Shown: one piece after another, positions 1 through 6,130 of the stretch | Layout: the number at the start of each line of letters is the position of its first letter | Numbering within the stretch: position 1 is the first letter of the stretch | NCBI GenBank assembly: GCA_001701295.1 | Contig: DAAV01000002.1 | Coordinates: 241-6,370, forward strand | Reading direction: 5' to 3' | DNA length: 6,130 bases | Source: Bacteroidales bacterium H10 | GTDB lineage: Bacteria; Bacteroidota; Bacteroidia; Bacteroidales; Muribaculaceae | Program-made: the position numbers and the translations under genes | The notes under the pieces: generated by a model | Seen by the model: the letters and a program-made list of their open reading frames with translations, nothing else | What the model was told of the DNA's origin: nothing | The model's database searches: none

Positions 1-1744
1 TACCTGTCATACCTGCTTTCTTGTCATATTTATTGAAGAAGTTCTGGAATGTGATAGTAGCAAGGGTCTTGCTCTCTCTCTTTACCTTTACATCCTCCTT
101 GGCCTCGATGGCCTGATGGAGACCGTCGGAATAGCGACGACCTTCCATGATACGGCCTGTCTGCTCGTCGACAATCTTGATCTTGTTGTCGTCGATGACA
201 TATTCCACATCCTTGTCAAACAGCGTATAGGCCTTCAGAAGCTGATTGACCGTATGCACACGTTCGGCCTTGATAGAATAGTTCTGGAGCAGATTGTCTT
301 TTTTCTCCCGTTTCTCATCGGCGGTAAGGTCCTCGTTCTCGACCGCGCTCAGCTGTGCGGCGATATCGGGAAGAATGAAGAACTCAGGATCGGAAGTTGT
401 GCCTGTAAGCACCTCGATACCCTTGTCGGTCAGCTCGATGGAATGGTTTTTCTCGTCAATCACAAAGAAAAGTGGCTCGACAGCCTTGGGCATCTCGCGG
501 TTGTTGTCGGCCATATACTTGGCCTCGACCTTGAGCATCAGCTGCTTGATACCGTCTTCCGAAAGATAACGGATCAGAGGACCATGTTTGGGAAGAGCCT
601 TATAGACGCGGAACAGTGCGAGACCGCCCTCTTCCGTATCGCCTTTCGAGATTTTCTCCTTCGCCTCCAGAAGCAGCTGCTGGGCGAGTTTGCGCTGGGC
701 GTTCACCACTTTCTCGACATTCGGCTTGAATTCGTTGAACATCTGGTCGTCGCCCTTGGGCACAGGACCGGAAATGATGAGAGGCGTACGCGCGTCGTCT
801 ATGAGCACAGAGTCGACCTCGTCGACAATAGCGTAATAATGCTGGTCGCGCTGCACGAGATCCTGCGTCTGCGTAGCCATATTGTCGCGCAGATAGTCGA
901 AACCGAACTCATTGTTCGTACCGAAAGTTATATCGCTCGCATATGCCTCGCGACGTTCCATAGAATTTGGTTCCGTCTTGTCTATACAGGCCACGGAGAG
1001 GCCGTGGAACTGATACAACGGGCCCATCCACTCGGAGTCTCGCTTGGCCAGATAGTCGTTGACCGTCACGACATGGACTCCCTCGCCTGTCAGCGCGTTG
1101 AGGAACACAGGCAGAGTCGCGACCAGAGTCTTACCTTCACCGGTAGCCATCTCGGCTATATTGTTGGTGACCTTGCCGTTGTTCATCATGCCGTGGAGCA
1201 CCATACCTCCTATCAGCTGGACATCGTAATGCATCATGTCCCACTTCATGAGATTGCCGCCGGCTATCCATTCGTTTTTATAGATGGCCTTGTCTCCGTC
1301 GATAGTCACGAAGTCCTTGCCTGCGGCGGCGAGACGGCGGTCACTGTCGGTGGCCGTCACCTCGATGGTGTCATTCTCCTTGAAGCGGCGCGCGGTCTCC
1401 TTCACCACCGCGAAAACCTCGGGGAGGGCGGCATCAAGATCACGCGCGTATTCCGCGAACATTTCCTCGCGGAGCTCGTCTATCTTCTTCCAGAGGGGTT
1501 CGCGCTTGTCATAATCGAGAGACTCGATCTCCGAGCGGATTTCCTCCATCCGCTTCTTATAGTCGGCGGCTTTGCCGCGGATATTGCCCTTGATCGTCTC
1601 GATGCGGCCACGCAGTTCATCATTCGATATATCGCGTATCTGCTCCGAGATGGGATTGATTTCTGTATTGAGGCGGTTCCAGAGCGGACGCACGGCGCGT
1701 TCCGACTGGTCGCCAAATATTTTCTTAAGTATATTGTTAAACAT
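1..1744 (-). CDS. secA: Preprotein translocase ATPase SecA, N-terminal ~581 residues (3' end cut by window edge)
   Basis: SecA is the cytoplasmic motor that pushes unfolded preproteins, including prolipoproteins, through SecYEG by ATP hydrolysis. I translated it from the ATG at 1744 (begins [13 protein letters not shown]). Visible landmarks are FAVV near residues 111-114, [12 protein letters not shown] near 174-185, Walker A MATGEGKT at 199-206, [11 protein letters not shown] shortly after, the [15 protein letters not shown] block near 270-285, Walker B DEVD at 308-311 followed by [11 protein letters not shown], and [20 protein letters not shown] near 523-545. The frame leaves the window just after KKAGMTG, a motif near residue 390 in E. 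coli SecA. The ~190-residue offset comes from insertions at about 56-100 and 122-169 and a longer preprotein-binding region, as is usual for the ~1100-residue Bacteroidota SecA. The second nucleotide-binding domain, scaffold and C-terminal tail lie outside. It starts 87 bp after the upstream stop. The identity is secure; the exact start is very likely, with no competing ATG nearby. Confidence 0.97.
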   Translation of the reverse strand, partial: MFNNILKKIFGDQSERAVRPLWNRLNTEINPISEQIRDISNDELRGRIETIKGNIRGKAADYKKRMEEIRSEIESLDYDKREPLWKKIDELREEMFAEYARDLDAALPEVFAVVKETARRFKENDTIEVTATDSDRRLAAAGKDFVTIDGDKAIYKNEWIAGGNLMKWDMMHYDVQLIGGMVLHGMMNNGKVTNNIAEMATGEGKTLVATLPVFLNALTGEGVHVVTVNDYLAKRDSEWMGPLYQFHGLSVACIDKTEPNSMERREAYASDITFGTNNEFGFDYLRDNMATQTQDLVQRDQHYYAIVDEVDSVLIDDARTPLIISGPVPKGDDQMFNEFKPNVEKVVNAQRKLAQQLLLEAKEKISKGDTEEGGLALFRVYKALPKHGPLIRYLSEDGIKQLMLKVEAKYMADNNREMPKAVEPLFFVIDEKNHSIELTDKGIEVLTGTTSDPEFFILPDIAAQLSAVENEDLTADEKREKKDNLLQNYSIKAERVHTVNQLLKAYTLFDKDVEYVIDDNKIKIVDEQTGRIMEGRRYSDGLHQAIEAKEDVKVKRESKTLATITFQNFFNKYDKKAGMTG

Positions 1745-1802
1745 ATTTTCCGAATTTGTATGGAGAGATTTATTGCTTTAAAGTGTCTGATATTGTTGTG
1801 AC

Positions 1803-1823
1803 CCGGCGGTATGGTCCGCACGG
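1803..1823 (-). other. Small GC-rich hairpin after the PafA-like stop codon
   Basis: Read on the minus strand, eight bases after the TGA at 1832-1834, CCG-T-GCGG and CCGC-CGG can form a 7-bp stem with one bulged T and a 6-base loop (ACCATA). No T-tract follows, so it is not a convincing intrinsic terminator. It could be a chance structure in GC-rich DNA, an mRNA-stabilising 3' structure, or a weak attenuator before secA. The rest of the 87-bp gap (1745-1831) is AT-rich near secA. I could not pick out a clear Bacteroidota-type promoter (TTTG plus TAnnTTTG) there. Confidence 0.25.
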
Positions 1824-1831
1824 CTGCCTGA

Positions 1832-3421
1832 TCAACGGGCCTCGACAGGCACGGCCCTCGACGCGGCTCCGTTGGGGGCACGTATCCTGATGGCGCCGGC
1901 CACCGTGGGGGCGAGAGCCGTGGCATCTATCCCCGAGGTTATCACCTGAGGCTTTAGGCCCGGGGCCTTCAGAAATGCCGGTGTCATTACGGCTGACTCC
2001 CTTATCTGTTTGGTGACAGGAGGGGTCTGCTCATCGTAGACCACACTCCAGCCGGGAGTGAAACGCACTATTATATCTCCACATGAACGCGGGTCGAGAG
2101 ACTTGCGCAGCGCCCTCTGGTCTTCATCGGAGGGAGACAATATGTCGTCGATGGTGAATGCGTCGGCCACGCCGCTCATCTTGACAAGGAAACTGCGGGC
2201 GTCTCCTATCACGGCTTCCGGATCAAGCCGCATTGTCTCGATGGCATGCCGGTCGAAATATATCTGGCCGTCGCGTATGGCCGACACGTATCCGGCCTGT
2301 CCGAAGCGTGCCGACAGATATGAATTGAGCAACGACCGCGCGCGGCGCGCGGAAAATTCGCCTCCGGGCAGACGGTAACGCTCCTCGACCGCCACTGCGT
2401 CATCGTAATAACCGGTCGATGCGAGCCATATCACGGAATTGGCCGCGCCCACATAACGGTCAACGGCATCGAAAAGCCGCGCAAGCTGCCCGTCAAGGCG
2501 CAGATATGAGTCCGTTAGCTCAGCACGTGTGACGCCGTCGGTCACATATTTGAACGGAGCCACCGTATATGCCACATTGAGCATGTCGGTTTCTCCCGGA
2601 CTGGTGCCGAGATTGAGATCGCGCAGGATGTCGATAGCGGCGTCCGTCACTTCCACATTGGAAAGGGGCGAAGCCACAAATTTCTTATAGACGTCACGGT
2701 CGGCACGCGGGAACGTGTGACGGAACGGGGTCTGTCTTTTCTTTTCCGGCAGTCCGGGCACAAGCTGCAGGCGTGCGGAGGGACGCCAGACCATCGTGTC
2801 GATACGCTGCGAAAGCGAATTGCGGAAATTACGATTCGACACGACCGACGGCATCGGGCCATAATAGGATGTGGTGGCCCAGTTGCCTGAAGAATTGTTT
2901 ATCCATACGGCACCTTTGCCCGCATGCCCCGCCATGATCACGGCCTGCTGCGGATCCATGGCCACCGAATATACCTGGCTGGAACCGCCGCCGTCGATCA
3001 CAAGTTCATCGGCGATGGTCGACAGGCGCAGCGGCGCGGGAGTGAAAGAGTCGTTGGTTATGCTTGACGCCGCGCCCGACACAAGAGGGAGCCTGAGCAT
3101 CCCCGACGGATCCGAGGAGTCGTATATAAGCCCGGACGGGACACCTGTCTCCGAAGGATAGGCCCCCGTATAAAGCATGGCAGTAGCACTCGCCGCGTCA
3201 AGGCGGGAAGCCTTGAAGTCGACGTCGCGCATATACACACCGTCAGTGAGCAGGGTTCTGAACCCCCGCTCGCCGAAGTAACTTTGCAGATACTCTATGT
3301 AATCGGTGCGAAGCTGGTCAACGACGATTCCCACCACGAGACGCGGCCGGGCGGGATCCGCCTGTGCGGCCGCGCCGAGCGTGGCCAGACCTACCAGCAC
3401 CGAGGTTGCCAACCTCTTCAT
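1832..3421 (-). CDS. Exported PafA-like alkaline phosphatase superfamily protein, probable pseudoenzyme
   Basis: A 529-residue protein with a signal peptide (residues 1-21, basic MKRL, hydrophobic core, AQA-type cleavage site), so probably periplasmic. The body matches the Bacteroidota PafA-like branch of the alkaline phosphatase/nucleotide pyrophosphatase superfamily: RPRLVVGIVVDQLR at 26-38, AMLYTGAYPSETGVP at 81-95, AGHAGKGAVW at 164-173, SGNWATTSYY at 178-187, TDSYLRLDGQLARLFDAVD at 303-321, and a C-terminal GDIIVRFTPGWSVVYDE at 448-464. Only the first metal-ligand Asp (D35) remains. The nucleophile Thr segment reads SRLDAASATAMLYTG, the Lys/Arg substrate residues read DPQQ (156-159), the DYxGH metal motif reads APFKYV (288-293), the ADHG motif reads ASTG (334-337), and the late metal His is gone. 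Hydrolytic activity is therefore unlikely; the role is unknown. The start is fixed by the signal peptide. The gene begins inside the upstream Lnb-like gene, giving a 104-bp overlap. Fold assignment is strong; loss of activity is inferred from motif comparison by memory. Confidence 0.88.
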   Translation of the reverse strand: MKRLATSVLVGLATLGAAAQADPARPRLVVGIVVDQLRTDYIEYLQSYFGERGFRTLLTDGVYMRDVDFKASRLDAASATAMLYTGAYPSETGVPSGLIYDSSDPSGMLRLPLVSGAASSITNDSFTPAPLRLSTIADELVIDGGGSSQVYSVAMDPQQAVIMAGHAGKGAVWINNSSGNWATTSYYGPMPSVVSNRNFRNSLSQRIDTMVWRPSARLQLVPGLPEKKRQTPFRHTFPRADRDVYKKFVASPLSNVEVTDAAIDILRDLNLGTSPGETDMLNVAYTVAPFKYVTDGVTRAELTDSYLRLDGQLARLFDAVDRYVGAANSVIWLASTGYYDDAVAVEERYRLPGGEFSARRARSLLNSYLSARFGQAGYVSAIRDGQIYFDRHAIETMRLDPEAVIGDARSFLVKMSGVADAFTIDDILSPSDEDQRALRKSLDPRSCGDIIVRFTPGWSVVYDEQTPPVTKQIRESAVMTPAFLKAPGLKPQVITSGIDATALAPTVAGAIRIRAPNGAASRAVPVEAR

Positions 3422-4628
3422 TTTCGGGTATGTTGCGGTATTTTTTATAACTGATTTTCGGAGAGATTATTGCATAAGACACCGCCAATGCGAGTGTCGA
3501 TGCCATCAATGGGAAAAACGCCGGATTGGCCGATTGGGTTTGAAACGGCCATACGATAAGCGTCACCGTGACGACGATGATATTATAATAGATCATCACC
3601 GAAGTCGGGACTTTCCATTTACGTCTGAACCATACTCCCACTGACACAATAAGTTGCAGCGGATTAAGCCACAGAAGCAGAAGATTGGGCGACGTGGCCT
3701 CATGGCTGCTGACAAACACGAGAAAGGCAATGACGCATCCCGCGAGTCCGGTCACGCCGAACCAGAGGGAGTAGACAGCCCTGTATATGACACGCCAGCG
3801 CCACTGAAGCCAGCAGACCAGCAGGATCATAGCCAGAAAGAGGGAGCAGCATACGAGCGGAGTGGCGCTCCAGTGTGTCGGGCCGAGAGTGGCATCGGGC
3901 ACGCCTTCCGACAGGACCCTTGTCTCCGCCACAAGCGGACGGCTGTCAGGCAGGTGCGCTCCTGCCGTCTTTTCCATCATCTCAAGCGGGACAAACATCT
4001 CTTCGCGTCCGCGCAACGGATAATCTATGCCGGAGCCGAGAGCGAGATCTATGCCGAACTGATACCAGGGGTAATCCCTGTGATAGGCGCGCATCTCGTT
4101 GCGGAAAGTACCGTACCTGACAGAATCGGGATAAACCACCGGGGAGCCGACAGCGCGGTCTATGCGGTCGGTTATCCGCGTGGCGCAGTTGTCTTTGACA
4201 TAATTGTAGCGATACGTACGGTTCTCCGGTTTCGCCTCCTCGCGCAGCATGCCGACAAGACGCGATGTTTCCTCGCGTGTCAGATTCAGATCCTGCTCCA
4301 CGACGCGGCGCCCCTGCGCCATATATTCGGGTACGAACATGGCGGTGGGGTATCCCGCGAGCATGTAGTCGGTCTCTCCCTTTACGAAACGATAAAGGAA
4401 GTTAGGCTCGGCAAAATCGAACACTCCGTAGTTCCATACGGTATCGGTAACGGTGCCGTCGGGATTTATGCCGCGGACACGCAGGGCCGAATGGCCGCAC
4501 AGCTCATAGACCTCCGGGCCGGGCCAGCAGGTAAGCAGACTTACAACGATGGAATCCTGTCTCTCCGCCTTTAGCTGACCGGGCAGGAGAGACAGGATTA
4601 TAAATATGACTGCTGCGATACGGGCCAT
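3318..4628 (-). CDS. lnb: DUF4105 membrane protein, probable lipoprotein N-acyltransferase (Lnb family)
   Basis: Lnb-type DUF4105 proteins were reported in Bacteroides as the enzyme that adds the amide-linked third acyl chain to the N-terminal Cys of lipoproteins, standing in for Lnt. This 436-residue protein has a signal or anchor segment (1-21), then a periplasmic domain with the DUF4105 signatures TCWPGPEVYELCGHSALRV (33-51), VWNYGVFDFAEPNF (64-77), RFVKGETDYML (80-90) and YNYVKDNCATRITD (141-154). H46 and C148 are the likely His/Cys active-site pair. Five membrane segments follow, near 257-275, 290-307, 315-333, 342-360 and 370-388. Basic residues flank the predicted cytoplasmic loops (QWRWR, FRRKWK, SPKISYKK), which fits the positive-inside rule and a cytoplasmic C terminus. 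The ATG at 4628 overlaps the asnS stop by one base (TGATG) and is preferred over the in-frame TTG one codon earlier. The last 34 codons overlap the next gene and encode an Arg/Gly-rich tail. Family is secure; the acyltransferase role comes from homologues. Confidence 0.85.
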   Translation of the reverse strand: MARIAAVIFIILSLLPGQLKAERQDSIVVSLLTCWPGPEVYELCGHSALRVRGINPDGTVTDTVWNYGVFDFAEPNFLYRFVKGETDYMLAGYPTAMFVPEYMAQGRRVVEQDLNLTREETSRLVGMLREEAKPENRTYRYNYVKDNCATRITDRIDRAVGSPVVYPDSVRYGTFRNEMRAYHRDYPWYQFGIDLALGSGIDYPLRGREEMFVPLEMMEKTAGAHLPDSRPLVAETRVLSEGVPDATLGPTHWSATPLVCCSLFLAMILLVCWLQWRWRVIYRAVYSLWFGVTGLAGCVIAFLVFVSSHEATSPNLLLLWLNPLQLIVSVGVWFRRKWKVPTSVMIYYNIIVVTVTLIVWPFQTQSANPAFFPLMASTLALAVSYAIISPKISYKKYRNIPENEEVGNLGAGRSGHARRGRTGGSRPAASRGGNRR

Positions 4629-4630
4629 CA
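4626..4630 (-). promoter_or_regulatory. TGATG stop/start overlap coupling asnS to lnb
   Basis: On the minus strand the asnS stop TGA (4630-4628) shares its A with the ATG (4628-4626) of the Lnb-like gene. Such overlaps usually mean termination-reinitiation by the same ribosome, so the two proteins are probably translated from one mRNA. The overlap also decides the lnb start: the preceding in-frame TTG lies inside the asnS coding sequence and is not needed. Confidence 0.7.
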
Positions 4631-6025
4631 ATACTCGCAGTTGTTCGGATAGCGCGGGAAGGGGATCACGTCGCGGATATTCTGCATACCGGTCACGAAA
4701 AGCACGAGACGTTCGAAACCGAGACCGAATCCGGAATGGGGAACCGTTCCGTAACGACGGGTGTCGACATACCAGTCCATGCCGGTAAGTCCCATCTCGG
4801 CGATACGCGCGCTGAGCTTCTCAAGACTCTCCTCACGCTGCGAGCCGCCTATGATCTCTCCGATTTTCGGGAAAAGCACGTCCATGGCGCGTACTGTCTT
4901 GCCGTCTTCGTTGAGCTTCATGTAGAAGGCCTTGATCTCCTTCGGATAGTCCGTCAGGATAACGGGGCGTTTGAAGTGCTCTTCAACGAGATATCGCTCA
5001 TGTTCGGACGCGAGATCCACACCCCAGTAGACGGGGAACTCGAACTTGCGTCCCGACTCTTCGAGTATCTTCACACCCTCGGTATAAGGGAGACGTACGA
5101 AATCATTGTCCACCACAAACCGCAGACGCCCGATAAGCTCCTTGTCAAAATGCTCGGCCAGGAACTCGATGTCGTCTTTGCAGTGTTCGAGCGCATAGTT
5201 TATACAGTACTTGATGAATTCCTCAGCGAGATCCATGTTATCCTCGATCTCGTAGAACGCCATCTCCGGCTCTATCATCCAGAACTCCGAGAGATGACGC
5301 GGAGTATTCGAATTCTCCGCGCGGAAAGTCGGGCCGAACGTATATATGCATCCCAGGGCCGTGGCGCCGAGTTCTCCCTCAAGCTGACCCGACACCGTGA
5401 GGCTGGCCATCTTGCCGAAGAAATCCTGCGAATAATCCACATTGCCCTCCTCGGTGCGGGGAAGATCGCCGAGAGGAAGGGTCGTCACCTGGAACTGCGC
5501 GCCTGCTCCCTCGCAGTCGGAAGCCGTGATCAGAGGCGTATGGAAGTAATAAAAGCCCTTGTCGTTAAAGAACTGATGGATGGCAAAGGCCAGCGCATGG
5601 CGGATGCGGAGCACTGCGCCGAAAGTATTGGTGCGCGGGCGCAGATGCGCTTTCTCACGAAGGAATTCGAGAGTATGGCCTTTTTTCTGCAAAGGATACG
5701 TGGCGGGATCTGCCGTGCCGTACACCTCAAGTTCATCGGCCTGCACCTCCACTGTCTGTCCTTTTCCCTGCGAGGCGACGAGCGTCCCCTGCACATGGAT
5801 GCTTGAGCCCGTGGTCACGGACTTCAGCTCATCCTCGCTGAATTTCGACAGATCAAAGACGATCTGAAGATTGTTGATGGTACTTCCGTCGTTAAGAGCC
5901 ACGAACTGCACATGTTTGTTTCCACGGCGCGTACGCACCCAGCCCTTAACGTCGACCCGGCTGTCGATGAAGGGAGCCGGATCGGTCAGAAGACCTTTTA
6001 TGGTTGTTCTGCGAATTTTTTCCAT
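4628..6025 (-). CDS. asnS: Asparaginyl-tRNA synthetase (AsnRS)
   Basis: Cytoplasmic class IIb aminoacyl-tRNA synthetase charging tRNA-Asn with asparagine using ATP. It has 465 residues, the normal AsnRS length. An N-terminal OB-fold anticodon-binding domain includes [18 protein letters not shown] (24-41) and [14 protein letters not shown] (43-56). The catalytic domain contains [16 protein letters not shown] (128-143), the motif 1 region [15 protein letters not shown] (161-175), [14 protein letters not shown] (212-225), motif 2 [21 protein letters not shown] (234-254) and motif 3 [12 protein letters not shown] (432-443), with [10 protein letters not shown] near the C terminus. The substrate signature [16 protein letters not shown] (331-346) fits AsnRS rather than AspRS. 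The ATG at 6025 (MEKIRRT) matches the usual Bacteroidota start; an in-frame GTG at 6046 lies inside the upstream gene and is unlikely. All class II motifs look intact. It starts 7 bp after the pseudouridine synthase stop and ends on the lnb start. Confidence 0.97.
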   Translation of the reverse strand: MEKIRRTTIKGLLTDPAPFIDSRVDVKGWVRTRRGNKHVQFVALNDGSTINNLQIVFDLSKFSEDELKSVTTGSSIHVQGTLVASQGKGQTVEVQADELEVYGTADPATYPLQKKGHTLEFLREKAHLRPRTNTFGAVLRIRHALAFAIHQFFNDKGFYYFHTPLITASDCEGAGAQFQVTTLPLGDLPRTEEGNVDYSQDFFGKMASLTVSGQLEGELGATALGCIYTFGPTFRAENSNTPRHLSEFWMIEPEMAFYEIEDNMDLAEEFIKYCINYALEHCKDDIEFLAEHFDKELIGRLRFVVDNDFVRLPYTEGVKILEESGRKFEFPVYWGVDLASEHERYLVEEHFKRPVILTDYPKEIKAFYMKLNEDGKTVRAMDVLFPKIGEIIGGSQREESLEKLSARIAEMGLTGMDWYVDTRRYGTVPHSGFGLGFERLVLFVTGMQNIRDVIPFPRYPNNCEY

Positions 6026-6032
6026 TTCAAAT

Positions 6033-6130
6033 TTATTCAAAAGCACCCATGCGGAGATAGTTGACTTCCTCCTGAGTGAGGTAACGCCAGCGGCCGCGGG
6101 GCAGATTCTTTTTGGTAAGACCGGCGAAAT
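6033..6130 (-). CDS. rRNA pseudouridine synthase (RsuA/RluB family), C-terminal end only
   Basis: Only the last 31 codons and the TAA stop (6033-6035) lie in the window; the gene continues past position 6130. The visible residues [18 protein letters not shown], then a short EEVNYLR-type helix and a GAFE end, match the C terminus of Bacteroidota RsuA/RluB-type 23S rRNA pseudouridine synthases, where an LPRGxWR-like strand closes the catalytic domain. The catalytic Asp and the S4 RNA-binding domain are outside, so neither the modified position nor the exact subfamily can be told. Its stop is 7 bp from the asnS ATG, consistent with co-transcription. Confidence 0.75.
   Translation of the reverse strand, partial: FAGLTKKNLPRGRWRYLTQEEVNYLRMGAFE

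Noticed and set aside
116..1801. A 561-codon open frame on the plus strand
   Set aside because: It lies exactly antisense to secA, whose Walker A, Walker B and other SecA motifs are clear on the minus strand. Its translation shows no recognisable domain; codon bias of the real gene explains the missing stops.
1480..1926. A 148-codon minus-strand open frame spanning the secA start and the end of the PafA-like gene
   Set aside because: It is out of frame with both well-supported genes, covers the gap by chance, and shows no domain or initiation context.
2328..2356. Run of short GCGC-rich inverted motifs (gaccgcgcgcggcgcgcgg)
   Set aside because: It sits inside the PafA-like coding frame and encodes an ordinary Ala/Arg-rich stretch (GEFSARRARSLL). 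It looks like local GC bias, not a regulatory hairpin.
3654..4574. A 306-codon open frame on the plus strand
   Set aside because: Antisense to the DUF4105/Lnb gene, which has conserved motifs and a coherent membrane topology. The plus-strand product has no recognisable features.
4736..5806. A 356-codon open frame on the plus strand
   Set aside because: Antisense shadow of asnS, whose class II motifs are intact on the minus strand.
6026..6046. Upstream GTG start adding MLLNKFE to AsnRS
   Set aside because: It overlaps the end of the pseudouridine synthase gene and adds residues not typical of AsnRS. The ATG at 6025 gives the usual MEKI start.

Overview
The window looks chromosomal and comes from a member of the Bacteroidota, most likely Bacteroidales. 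The moderately high GC content would fit a Muribaculaceae-like genome, but that family assignment is inference. The support is the Bacteroidota form of SecA (MATGEGKT Walker A, extra N-terminal insertions), a typical Bacteroidales-type AsnRS, a DUF4105/Lnb-type protein, a PafA-like alkaline phosphatase superfamily protein, and the lack of obvious Shine-Dalgarno sites ahead of the starts.

All five genes lie on the minus strand, so transcription runs from high to low coordinates. In that order they are: the last 31 codons of an rRNA pseudouridine synthase (6033-6130, cut by the window edge); asnS (4628-6025); a DUF4105 membrane protein matching the lipoprotein N-acyltransferase family Lnb (3318-4628); a secreted PafA-like protein that has lost nearly all family catalytic residues (1832-3421); and the first ~581 codons of secA (1-1744, cut at its 3' end). 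The spacings are 7 bp, a 1-bp overlap (TGATG), a 104-bp overlap and 87 bp. The first four are therefore very likely one transcript, with secA either co-transcribed or served by a promoter in the 87-bp gap. That gap holds one weak hairpin and no promoter I can defend.

Functionally, two general translation genes (rRNA modification, Asn-tRNA charging) are followed by an envelope-biogenesis block. SecA drives preproteins, including prolipoproteins, through the inner membrane. Lnb-type proteins finish lipoproteins by N-acylation. The protein encoded between them appears to be an exported pseudophosphatase of unknown role. No mobile elements, CRISPR arrays, RNA genes or large repeats were seen. The large plus-strand open frames are antisense shadows of secA, lnb and asnS. 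The main leads are the apparent pseudoenzyme, its placement between lnb and secA, and the unusually long lnb/pseudophosphatase overlap that gives the Lnb-like protein an Arg/Gly-rich tail.
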